Shown: positions 8,130 to 16,800 of the stretch, piece after piece
Layout: each line of letters starts with the position of its first letter
Position numbering within the stretch: position 1 is the first letter of the stretch
Assembly: GCA_900772495.1 (NCBI GenBank)
Contig: CAAHEJ010000011.1
Span: forward strand, 1-41,155
Direction: 5' to 3'
Origin: an uncultured Campylobacter sp.
Lineage (GTDB): Bacteria > Campylobacterota > Campylobacteria > Campylobacterales > Campylobacteraceae
Length of the DNA: 41,155 bases
The notes under the pieces: generated by a model
The model's database searches: none
What the model was told of the DNA's origin: nothing
The model's input: only the letters and a program-made list of their open reading frames with translations
Translations under genes and position numbers: made by a program

Positions 8130-9077
8130 CTAATTCTTATGCTCGTTGATGATACGAGCAAGTTCTGAATAAAAATTATGTGCGTCAAATTTAATCAAAT
8201 ACGCGCTTCCGCCTGACTCTTGCACGCCTTTTTCTGTCATAAATTCGTTTGATAAAGACGAGTTAAAGACGATAGGAATATCGGCAAAGCGGTTATCTTG
8301 CTTTAAATGCTTAGCAAAGTGAAAGCCGTCCATTTTTGGCATCTCCACATCGCTAACGATGATTTTAAGGTGCTTTGACAAGTCAGCGCCATAGGCTTGA
8401 TAAAGCTCATCAATCTTTTGCAAGCCCTCAGCCCCGTCTTTTGCCTCGACAACTTGCAGCCCCATTTTTTGCAGCATTGATTTGACACGCTTTCTTGCGG
8501 TTAAGCTGTCATCAAGAGTGAGCGCAATGCCCGAAAATTTAGGAATGACAGACTCATCAACCTCTACCTTTTCAGTGTAAATTCCCAAATCCTCCACAAC
8601 GCTTTCTAAATCAAGGATTAAAAGCACTTCGTCATTTTCTACGCGCGTAACGCCTGTGATTCTGCTTTTATCAAAAGCGCCCGAACCCGTTGAAAAGCTC
8701 GCTGGTTCTATGTCCTTCCACGAAATGCGCCGAATTCTCTTTGCCTCGTGCACGATAAAGCCGATTAAGACATTGCTAAATTCAGTGATAATCACTCTTG
8801 GCTTAAAGATTTGCCCTGATTCTGGCTCTTTGATGCCCATCCACTTGGCTAGATTTATCACAGGCACAACGACACCGCGAAAATCAAACACACCTTCGAT
8901 GAAGTTTGGCGTGCCGGGCAACTCCGTAAGCACGGGGACCTTGATAATCTCGCGCACTTTGGAGACATTTACCCCATAAACGCCCTCATAGACTTTGTCC
9001 TCGCCTTGCCTAAAAATGCGAAAATCCACAAGTTCCATTTCGTTTGAGCCTGTTTTGACGATTCTATCATCAAGCAT
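8130..9077 (-). CDS. cheV: Chemotaxis protein CheV (CheW-receiver fusion)
   Basis: The 315-residue adaptor joins a CheW domain (about 15-165; VYGVNVSKVREIIKVPVLTE, GVFDFRGVVVPVINLAKWMG) to a receiver domain (about 185-312; ALTLDDSLTARKRVKSML, acceptor Asp in IIVSDVEMPKMDGFHF, Lys in YLIKFDAH). It couples receptors to CheA, and the receiver probably tunes coupling by phosphorylation during adaptation. AGGAGTTACA precedes the ATG and the gene ends 9 bases before cheA. It sits 36 bases after the phosphoesterase gene, so read-through from greA and lpxB is plausible. Confidence 0.97.
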   Translation of the reverse strand: MLDDRIVKTGSNEMELVDFRIFRQGEDKVYEGVYGVNVSKVREIIKVPVLTELPGTPNFIEGVFDFRGVVVPVINLAKWMGIKEPESGQIFKPRVIITEFSNVLIGFIVHEAKRIRRISWKDIEPASFSTGSGAFDKSRITGVTRVENDEVLLILDLESVVEDLGIYTEKVEVDESVIPKFSGIALTLDDSLTARKRVKSMLQKMGLQVVEAKDGAEGLQKIDELYQAYGADLSKHLKIIVSDVEMPKMDGFHFAKHLKQDNRFADIPIVFNSSLSNEFMTEKGVQESGGSAYLIKFDAHNFYSELARIINEHKN

Positions 9078-9113
9078 TGTAACTCCTGTTGGCTTTCTTT
9101 AATAATTTCATCA

Positions 9114-9878
9114 TCATTCTACTACAAAAAAACTTCTCTCGTGTGCAAAAGTCGGTAAATTTATATATTTGCATTCTTTTGTGTTAAAAATTGCGTTTTG
9201 ATGATAATGCCCCTCAATCACCAAAGCATTATCTACTCGGTATTTGGCGTATCTTTCTTTGGCTAAATTTTCAAAGTTTTTTATTTGATAAAAAAGATTT
9301 TTCTTTTTTTGATTTGCTTTGATTTTGGCTAAAATCGCTCCAAAAAGCATTTTATCGGCTAAATTTAGGGCTTGGAGTAAGATAGGATTTCGCAAACTTT
9401 TAAGCGCAAAGGACAAAAGCGGGGCTAAAAAAATGTCCCCGTGCGAAAGCATTACGCTTGAAACGCCCTTAAATTCAGCACCTTTGCCGATAAATTCTAC
9501 TTGATTTTTGCTAAATTTCGCCCTTTTTGCTTGCAAATTCGCCTTACTTTTTAGGCGCAAGGGCTGATTTTCAAGGGCAAAAACCCTTACTTTGCGAAAC
9601 ATTTTAGTGAGGTTAAAATCGTGATTTCCCTCCACATAAAGCACCTCAACGCCCCTTACTGCAATGCTTTCAAGCAAATTCACATAAGGGGCGGCAAAGG
9701 CGTGCGTAGGGCGAACCTGCCCCACAAAAATTTCAAAGATATCGCCCATCAAAATGAGCTGCGGGGTTTTTATTTGCCCGCTTTCAAGCGTGCGCAAAAA
9801 GTCTAAAAAGCCCTGCCTTTGCTCGTTTTCGTGCGCATCAGCGATGAAAAACGCCCCACTTTTAAGCTCTAAATCCAA
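9114..9878 (-). CDS. Metallophosphoesterase, LpxH/LpxJ-like
   Basis: The 254-residue protein has the calcineurin-like phosphoesterase motifs in order: FIADAHENEQR (motif I), LMGDIFEIFVG (II), YVEGNHDFNL (III), LSHGDIFLAP (IV) and EGHYHQNAIF (V). UDP-2,3-diacylglucosamine hydrolases (LpxH, and the Campylobacterota form LpxJ) belong to this superfamily. A place two genes from lpxB, which uses that enzyme's product, supports a lipid A role, but this is inference. Residues about 108-130 form a Lys/Ala/Phe-rich loop whose DNA is rich in AATT-core hexamers. C. jejuni has a homologue in the same place between cheV and greA. The superfamily call is secure; the substrate is not. Confidence 0.75.
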   Translation of the reverse strand: MDLELKSGAFFIADAHENEQRQGFLDFLRTLESGQIKTPQLILMGDIFEIFVGQVRPTHAFAAPYVNLLESIAVRGVEVLYVEGNHDFNLTKMFRKVRVFALENQPLRLKSKANLQAKRAKFSKNQVEFIGKGAEFKGVSSVMLSHGDIFLAPLLSFALKSLRNPILLQALNLADKMLFGAILAKIKANQKKKNLFYQIKNFENLAKERYAKYRVDNALVIEGHYHQNAIFNTKECKYINLPTFAHERSFFVVE

Positions 9879-9964
9879 ATTCTATCCTTAAATTTAAATT
9901 CACGCTAAAATTTATCTAAAATTCACTCAAAATTCAGCAAAAAGCTGAATTTCAGTCCAAATTC
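9877..9964. repeat. RAATTY cluster between phosphoesterase gene and greA
   Basis: Eight RAATTY hexamers (AAATTT, AAATTC, GAATTT) occur in 88 bases, starting at 9877, 9890, 9896, 9908, 9919, 9930, 9947 and 9959. About 0.2 would be expected by chance at 40% GC. Bases 9930-9952 also form a 9-bp inverted repeat, AAATTCAGC with a 5-base loop, just behind the greA stop codon. On the minus strand it could act as a weak terminator, although the T-run after it is short. Confidence 0.6.
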
Positions 9965-10440
9965 AAAGGCACATAGCTTATCGAAACGATTTCAAACTCT
10001 CCCTCGCCCTTTGGCAAACGCACCTTAAACTCATCGCCCACTTTTTTGCCAAGCATAGCCTTTGCCAAAGGCGAACTTATCGAAATGTAGCCCTTATCTA
10101 AATTCGCCTCAGCCACGCCCACTATGGTGTAGCGGCTTTCTTTTTCCGTGTCAATGTCCTGTATAACAACAGATGAGCCAAATTTCACGCTGTTATGCTC
10201 GTAGCTTGCGGGGTCGATGATTTGCGCTCGCCCTAGCAAGTCCCCAAGCTCCACGATTCGCCCCTCGATAAAGGCTTGTTTTTCGCGCGCGGCGTGATAC
10301 TCGGCATTTTCCTTCAAATCCCCGTGCGAACGCGCTGTGTCGATTTCCTCAACCACTCGCGGTCGCTCAACGCTCTTTAAATTTTCAAGCTCGCTTGCTA
10401 GTTTTTCATAGCCCATTTTACTCATCGGTTCGCTTTGCAT
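9952..10440 (-). CDS. greA: Transcription elongation factor GreA
   Basis: The 162-residue factor enters the secondary channel of RNA polymerase and stimulates cleavage of backtracked transcripts. Residues 1-80 form the coiled-coil with the conserved tip and basic region (ARSHGDLKENAEYHAAREKQ). The C-terminal FKBP-like domain carries SSPLAKAMLGKKVGDEF. The start at 10440 gives MQSEPMSKMGYEKLASELEN. MSKMGYEKL, a few codons in, is closer to the usual GreA start and is a possible alternative. It lies 3 bases after the lpxB stop, so the two are probably coupled. Confidence 0.97.
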   Translation of the reverse strand: MQSEPMSKMGYEKLASELENLKSVERPRVVEEIDTARSHGDLKENAEYHAAREKQAFIEGRIVELGDLLGRAQIIDPASYEHNSVKFGSSVVIQDIDTEKESRYTIVGVAEANLDKGYISISSPLAKAMLGKKVGDEFKVRLPKGEGEFEIVSISYVPLNLD

Positions 10441-10443
10441 TGT

Positions 10444-11853
10444 CTATCCTTTGTTTGCTAGCATTTTGGCGACATTTTTCGCGCTGCCAAAACGCAAATA
10501 ATTTTTCAAAAACGATACTTTATCAAAAAATTCTTTAAAATCAAATTTACGGTAAGCCTCAAAAAGATTTTTCGCGCTCACTTCATTTTGCAAAAATTCA
10601 GGGTTTAGCTCGCTTTTGCCAGCAAAATCGCACATTATGTTCGCTAGTCCTATGTGCTTTAAGCGCACAAAAAGCCGCGCGATAAACACATCTATGGCTT
10701 TTGCCTTGTATGCGAGTATGAACGGAGTGCCGATTAAAGCGGCTTCAAGCGTGGCTGTGCCACTGCAAATAAAGGCAAAATCGCTTTTTTTAAGGGCTTG
10801 TGGCGTGTTGGTAACGACTTTAAAGCCCTTTGTGTCGCCATAAAGCTCATCAAGGCGTGCGAGATTAAAGGGTGGCACGCAAAGGATTTTTTCGCCCTTA
10901 AAATTTAGAGCTAACTCCCTAAAAACAGGCATTAGCCGCTTGATTTCGCTACGCCTTGAACCGGGCAAAAAAGAAAGAGTTTTTTTGCTCTCTTCCTTGC
11001 TTAAAATCGTCTCAAAATCGCTCTCATCTTTGAATTCTTTTAGCTCATCAAGCAGCGGATGTCCTACAAAGGTGCTTTTGTTGAAAAATTGCCCGTCAAA
11101 GGGCAAAATGCTCGCAAGCTCATCAAAATTTGCCTCGATAATGGGAATTCGCCCTTTTTTCCACGCCCAAACCTGAGGCAAGATATAATAAATCTTTTTA
11201 GAACGCACCCCAGCCGCATTTAAAGCCTTAGCAAAGGGTATGTTAAAGGCTGGACTATCGATGCAAAGGACGGCGTCAAAGGGCTTTTGCGCATTTTGCC
11301 TTTGAAGTGCAAGGATGACAAGCTCTTTGATAGCGCGTTTTGCCTTAAAGATGAGCGGCAAAACCTCCACAAAGCCCATAGCTGAAAACTCGTGAGAGCT
11401 GTAAAGGGGCTTGTTGATTTTTACGCCTTTTAAATTTGGCGTGTCGCTTAAAATTAAAGGCTCTTGCGGATTTGGCGCGCTATTTAAATTTAAAGTTTTT
11501 TGCGAATTTGTGTTTAAAAATTCTTGCGAATTTGCGTTTGAATTTAGGGCTTGCTGTGAATTTGTTTCTAAATTTTTGTTTGAATTTAAGACTCGCGAAT
11601 TTTCACTTAAATTTTGTTGAAAATTTAACTTTGAATTCTTGCTTGAATTCAGGTTTTGCGGTGCATTTGAATTTTCGCTGAAATTTTCTTTTGATTTTTG
11701 CTTTAAATTTGCCTCAAATTCAGCGCATAAATTCTCATCATAAATCCCGCACAACTCAAACTCGCCAAACTCAGCCCAAAAAGCCTTTAACACTTCTTTT
11801 AAATGCAAATTCGCGCTCGGTTCAAGCGCGGTAACTAAAAAAGTTGCTTTCAT
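10444..11853 (-). CDS. lpxB: Lipid-A-disaccharide synthase with long Asn-rich insertion
   Basis: LpxB joins UDP-2,3-diacylglucosamine and lipid X into the lipid A disaccharide at the inner-membrane face. Family motifs are present: LVTALEPSANLHLKEVL at the N-terminus, AMGFVEVLPLI, CIDSPAFNIPFAKALN, YILPQVWAWKKGRI, LPFDGQFFNK, FVGHPLLDEL, LPGSRRSEIKRLMPV and CSGTATLEAALIGTPFILAY. At 469 residues it is about 100 longer than the usual 360-390. The excess lies between residues about 45 and 150, where the strand after GIYDENL should lead directly to the SSHEFSAMGFVEV helix. The insertion is mostly Asn, Ser, Gln, Leu and Lys with a loose 4-residue period, encoded by a 12-bp periodic DNA array. The reading frame is intact and all core motifs are kept, so the enzyme is probably active with a disordered loop. 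Confidence 0.95.
   Translation of the reverse strand: MKATFLVTALEPSANLHLKEVLKAFWAEFGEFELCGIYDENLCAEFEANLKQKSKENFSENSNAPQNLNSSKNSKLNFQQNLSENSRVLNSNKNLETNSQQALNSNANSQEFLNTNSQKTLNLNSAPNPQEPLILSDTPNLKGVKINKPLYSSHEFSAMGFVEVLPLIFKAKRAIKELVILALQRQNAQKPFDAVLCIDSPAFNIPFAKALNAAGVRSKKIYYILPQVWAWKKGRIPIIEANFDELASILPFDGQFFNKSTFVGHPLLDELKEFKDESDFETILSKEESKKTLSFLPGSRRSEIKRLMPVFRELALNFKGEKILCVPPFNLARLDELYGDTKGFKVVTNTPQALKKSDFAFICSGTATLEAALIGTPFILAYKAKAIDVFIARLFVRLKHIGLANIMCDFAGKSELNPEFLQNEVSAKNLFEAYRKFDFKEFFDKVSFLKNYLRFGSAKNVAKMLANKG
11432..11734. repeat. 12-bp periodic RAATTY array inside lpxB
   Basis: Nineteen RAATTY hexamers start at 11432, 11486, 11504, 11518, 11528, 11540, 11558, 11570, 11582, 11597, 11609, 11621, 11633, 11645, 11669, 11681, 11705, 11716 and 11729. 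From 11597 to 11705 every site falls on an exact 12-base grid (two grid points are empty). Sequence between the AATT cores is not conserved, so this is a degenerate array rather than a simple tandem repeat. At 40% GC about 0.6 sites would be expected in this length. In the lpxB frame each core reads as Asn-Leu, Asn-Ser or Asn-Phe. Confidence 0.85.
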
Positions 11854-11869
11854 TGCAAATCCTTAAATA

Positions 11870-12070
11870 TTACATACATATCTTTGGCAAACTTTGTGTT
11901 TGCGGTGTCGTATTTGAAAGTTTTTTAAATACGCAAACTTGTGTTTTACTTTGAGATGGTAAAAATTTAGCAATAGCATTTTGCACTAGATACAAACTCT
12001 CATCGAATTTATATAATTCCGCCTTTGCCTTGCTGTCATCTATGGTATAGAGAATTATGTTGTCAGTCAT
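11870..12070 (-). pseudogene. Probable RhuM-family (virulence RhuM) N-terminal remnant
   Basis: The 66-codon frame starts MTDNIILYTIDDSKAKAELY and continues KFDESLYLVQNAIAKF. This resembles the start of RhuM-family proteins (ILYTT-DDGK-x-ELR-xE-DE-xx-WL-xQ-x-xIAxLF). RhuM proteins run to roughly 300 residues; here the similarity fades after the IAKF position and the frame ends at 11870, 17 bases before lpxB. It overlaps the end of the GHKL gene by 8 bases. RhuM genes often accompany restriction-modification islands, so this is probably a scar of a larger island. The family match is by eye over about 35 residues and could be wrong; the frame might instead encode a small real protein. Confidence 0.4.
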
Positions 12071-13847
12071 CTAAATATTCACCTCTTAAAATTTTTAAAA
12101 ATAATTGATTTCTATTTTTTGCATCATCAACTAGTGAATTATAATCCATAAAGTTTATAATCATATTTCTAGCGTGATGATATTTATAACAAATGGGATA
12201 TTTGTTAGAAGTAAAGATTTGGTTATAAGATTTATCTTCTAAACTTTCTATTGTTTCATCATTAAATTTTAAAAATGAATACGCCCATATTCGAATTTGA
12301 TTCTTTATATTATTGATATATCTGCCATATCGTAATAATTGTTCTTCTGCCTCTGCTGGTGTTATCTCTTCTTTCGGTCTTTTAAATTCTATAAGCAAGA
12401 TATCTGTAATTTTGTCTTTATCATTTGTGTTGGAAATAATGCTTATTATATCTGGTCTATCAACATTATCTATCAATTCTGGGAATATTTCTTTAATTTG
12501 TATCTCACTAAATATTTTATCATAACTCATAAATCTATCATCAAACAACCAAACATTGTTAGCCCTATAATTTTTCTTTTCATCAGTTGTATGTTTTTTC
12601 ATAAACAAATTATGAATTTTTGACTCTACATCTCCATTTTTAATGGATTCTTCTAATTGTTGAATGATGTTATTTCTATCAAATATATATTCAGCTAATT
12701 CTGCTTGCGTTACTTTTGTTAGTTTAATGTCATAATCTTTATCTTTTTTATTGTTTTTATTTCTTAGAAATTCTTTTTCATCGTTAAATACTTTTTTTGC
12801 ATTTTTAATCATATCACTCAAATTAAGTTCTTTGCTATTTTCAAAATATATACCAAGATAAGGATATTTTTCAATCGCACTTTTTTTATTATTTTGGATA
12901 GTTTCTTCTATATTAAAATTATGCTTTAAGCAAATTTTCTCAATGGTGATATTTAGAGCATCGTGTATGTCATTCCAGTTCAAATCTTGAAAATCAAGTT
13001 GGTCTTTTTGTTTTGGATAAATTTGTAATTCATTTCTTTCATCATTAACATTTTTATCAAAATATTCTGATTTTAATATATAATAAATAGGAATTTCATC
13101 TGGTAAATTAAATTTTCTTTCACTATCTAAATCAGAATTTTTTATAACAATCCTATGATTTGCAACATAAAAACCTTCATTTTTAAAATTAGTGTTGCCA
13201 AATAGATAAGAAATTTCAAATTTGTAATTCTTAATTTCAAAATTGTGATTTTCAAATTTAGGCGTATCATTACTTTTTATAATATATTCGGCTTGATTAT
13301 TGATACTCACTTCTATCTCAATGTATTTTTCATTCATTTTAAAATAGGCTAGAAAATGCTCTCTTATCTTATTTTCTAAGTTATTAAAATTTATAAAAGT
13401 ATTCTTAAAAGGGTTTAAAAAATTAACATTGGTCATTTCAACATAGTCTTTTGAATAAATCTTATTTATATTTTCACTACTAAAATCAATTTGTATATTT
13501 TTGCTTATTATTTGTATATTTTTAAAAAAAACCAAATAAATAAATCTTCCTATACCTTTACAGCCTAAATTCCTTTTATAAGCACTACGGTAATCATAAA
13601 AAGATTCAATATTTGCTTCATTAAAACCATCACCATTATCCATTACTTGCATTTTATCAATATATAGTTTTTCTTTATGTTCTCTATTATCCTTGAATAA
13701 GTTTTGTGAAAAGATATTAAGCTTAATTTTAGTGGCATTAGCTTGCATTGCGTTTATTATTGCCTCAAAGATAACATTTTCAATTTGAATGTTTTTTAAA
13801 TCTTCAACAACGGCTTTGATATTAACCTTTATTGCCCTATTTTCCAT
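12063..13847 (-). CDS. GHKL (HSP90/MORC-like) ATPase fused to a PD-(D/E)XK-type nuclease domain
   Basis: This 594-residue protein begins with a Bergerat-fold ATPase: the N box IFEAIINAMQANATKI (Glu28, Asn32), the G1 box VMDNGDGF (Asp70) and the G2 box GCKGIGR (95-101). The C-terminal third has a restriction-nuclease-like core: RPDIISI (Asp466), then ITDILLIEFKRP with Asp482, Glu487 and Lys489, followed by a helix with EEQLLRYGRYIN. The middle is Lys/Asn/Glu-rich with likely coiled-coil stretches. GHKL ATPases related to MutL and MORC have been described as accessory subunits of bacterial RM systems, which fits its place 2 bases downstream of a Type IIG gene. GAAAGGAAA precedes the ATG. By eye its DNA is about a quarter GC or less, against about two-fifths in flanking housekeeping genes, suggesting recent transfer. 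Family calls are motif-based; the joint function is inferred. Confidence 0.75.
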   Translation of the reverse strand: MENRAIKVNIKAVVEDLKNIQIENVIFEAIINAMQANATKIKLNIFSQNLFKDNREHKEKLYIDKMQVMDNGDGFNEANIESFYDYRSAYKRNLGCKGIGRFIYLVFFKNIQIISKNIQIDFSSENINKIYSKDYVEMTNVNFLNPFKNTFINFNNLENKIREHFLAYFKMNEKYIEIEVSINNQAEYIIKSNDTPKFENHNFEIKNYKFEISYLFGNTNFKNEGFYVANHRIVIKNSDLDSERKFNLPDEIPIYYILKSEYFDKNVNDERNELQIYPKQKDQLDFQDLNWNDIHDALNITIEKICLKHNFNIEETIQNNKKSAIEKYPYLGIYFENSKELNLSDMIKNAKKVFNDEKEFLRNKNNKKDKDYDIKLTKVTQAELAEYIFDRNNIIQQLEESIKNGDVESKIHNLFMKKHTTDEKKNYRANNVWLFDDRFMSYDKIFSEIQIKEIFPELIDNVDRPDIISIISNTNDKDKITDILLIEFKRPKEEITPAEAEEQLLRYGRYINNIKNQIRIWAYSFLKFNDETIESLEDKSYNQIFTSNKYPICYKYHHARNMIINFMDYNSLVDDAKNRNQLFLKILRGEYLDD

Positions 13848-13849
13848 TT

Positions 13850-16800
13850 TTATTTCCTTTCTTTATTATTTTTCCATAAACTTTTCAGTAAGATAATGAA
13901 TTTGGGTTGATTTTTGTTAAGGACTTTGAAGGATTTTAAGATATGACAAAAATCATCAAAATTTAGCCCATAAAGTTGCGCTACTGCTATGTCTAGTCGT
14001 GCTTTTAGCGTATCATAGAGCTTGGAAGTGGTAGGAATTTCACTTTGTTTTATTTTAAATTCGATTTTTAGCTTGTCAAAATATCCCGCTTTGTCGTTAT
14101 AAAGTTGTAAAATAAGTGCATTTCTTGCGATAGATGTGTAAGCTTTATTACACATTATCTCATCATCATTTGGCTGTGGTAAGGGAATTCGTTCCAAGTA
14201 AGTTTTATTTACATTGATTTGTATCATCGTGCGAGCAAGAAAATCCACCACCAAAGAATTAAAAATTCCCAATGCAAAGCAAAGTCTAGTTGTGCTTATT
14301 GTTTTAATGTGAATTTGTGCCGAATTTAAAAGATAACTTTTGGTAATACTGCTCCATACGCTATTTCCCACTCCACAATCCTTTGGTAAAAGGCTAAAAA
14401 TGAGTGTTCGTTCATTTGTATCGCTTGCAATAGCACGAAAACCGAGCCGAAAAAACTCTCTATCGTATTTAATGAGAGTTTTTTCAAAGCCTTGGACGCT
14501 CATATTTGTGGGCTTTAAATTCTCTAAAAGTTTGGTGTATTTTTTATTATCGATTTTCAAATCCTGCTTCAAACGATAAATTTCCTTGCTTTTTAGTCGC
14601 AAATCAAAGGCGTTTTTATCCAAAAAATAATTTGGCGTGCTGAATTCGGCGTTGTTTTGGTAAATCATCTTACCTTCGTAAAGTGGCAAAAGCTCTTCTT
14701 TGTGTGTTTCTATAAACAAATCTTTATCATTTGTCATATCAAGCTCACGGCGAAAATCAAGCCACGAAGATTTAAGCGGTGCGAATTTGGTGTAGCATTT
14801 TTCTAAAATATTTAAATCTTTTTTGCTCTGCACTTCTTGCAAGGCGAGATAAGTAGGACTAAGCATTTTAATATCATCTAAATTTAGTTTTATGACATTG
14901 TTTTCATCGTAAATTTCGTCTATTTTAGTTTTATAAAACATAGTTTTTATGGCGTGGTTTTTAGGTGGGGTGTCGTTATAAATTTGCATAAGTGCAAATT
15001 TATAACTGCGATGAACTTCATTAAAAATTCCATCTCGATTTTCAAAACTATAAAAAAGGTTAATTGTGCGATTTTGTAAAATCTCTTTGCGTAAGTTATA
15101 GCTTCCATTTTCTAACATAAGCGCACTTGGTAGGATATAATTTAGCGTGGCTTTTGATGCTAAAAGTCTTAAATTTCGCTCGACAAAAAAGCGAAATAAA
15201 TTGCCATCGCCATCGCCTAAATTAAGCGGAAAATGTGCTTTGTAGTAGTTATTTTGCTGCAAAGTGGCGGTTTTTTGAGCGTCATAGGCTTTTTTGATGT
15301 AATCTTTGGCGAGTTGATTTGCCTTAAATTCAGCCTTTTTAGTGTTGCTTAAAGTGCGGTAGTCGCTTTTAAATTGTGGAAAAAAGTCATTATCGCTAAA
15401 CTTGGTTTTATCCCAAGGTGGATTACCAACAATCATATCAAAGCCGATGAATTTGATATTGCCGAATTCATCTTTTTTTATGATTTCTGGGAATTCGACT
15501 TCGTAGTTAAAAAAGGCAAATTCTCTTGACAAATTTTGTGTGATTTGTCTCGCGTTTTTATAATCTTCTTCGTTTGAATCAGCAAATTTCTCTAGCTCGA
15601 TAACTTTTTTAAGCTCTTTTTGCTGTGAGTGTTGAGCTAAATTCAGCGCAGTGTAGTAATTTAAATAAAGATTAAGTTTTGTGAGTTTAGGGAGAATTTG
15701 TGTTTGGTAAATTTGCTTTGAATAGGCTATTTGTTCGGCTGTGGTGTCGTGTAAAGAATCAAGTTCGTCAAATACTTCGCTAAGTGTTTTAAATTCTTGC
15801 ATCAAATCACTCGTAAAGAGACTTGCATCTTTTTTGTTGGATTTATAAAAATTTGCAAATTCAGATAAACTTGCACCAATGAGTGCGTTACCACATTTAA
15901 TATGATGCTCGATGAAACTTAACGGCGTACCAAAGATGAAACTGTCTATCCATAAAGAAAGCTTGGTAAGCTCTACGCTAAAAGGGTTTGAATCCACGCC
16001 AAAAATCACTCTTTTAAGTAAAAGTCTTTTTACGATATCGCTTTCATCGATTTGGTGGTCTCTGAGATACTGCGTAGTGCTGTTTTGGATTTCTTTCTTT
16101 TCAGCCTCATAAATTTGCTTTAAATTTGCAAAATCATCAAAATTTTCAAGCACAATTTGGGTGATTTGATTTAAGGCTTCGATAAGAAAATGCCCACTAC
16201 CACAAGCGTTATCCAAAATTTTAAAACGCAAAATGTTTTCGTTGTTTAAACGCTCTTTTAATCCTTGTGTGACTAGGAAATTTGTAATGCTTTGAGGTGT
16301 GTAAAAACTTGCTGTGCTTTTGCGTGAGTTGCTGGTGTTTTTGAGATAAATTTGCCCTTTTTTGTAGAGTTTTGGCGAGCTGATAATTTCGAGTTTTTTG
16401 AGTTTTTCTTGTTTTTCTAATTCAGCATAATCGTATCTATCAATATAATTTTCTATCTCTTTTTGTGTATTGCCTTTGGTGTGGTATTTGACATAAAGCA
16501 AATCCTCATCGGCTAATGCAAAAAAGTAACCCAGCAAACCCTCATAAATCGTGCCTAAATGAGCCACGCTTAAAGTTTTGTAATCTCTTTTAAATAAACT
16601 TTGCCCATCATCAAAGTAAAAAAATTTTTTCAAAATTTCTTTTAAAGTTACATCATCAAAAAGCTGTGGTGTAGATAAAAGCGGAGTTTTTGTGCTGTCA
16701 AAAAGTCCTCCATTAAATACGGGCATATTGTAGTTTGGTTCGCCTTTGTCATACATTTTAAAAATGGTATTTAACTTTACAAAGCCCTTGAAACTTCCTT

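Noticed and set aside
11432..11734. CRISPR-like array in lpxB because of regular spacing
   Set aside because: The period is 12 bases with a 6-base degenerate core, far too short for repeats and spacers, and it is in frame within a coding gene; no cas genes are present.
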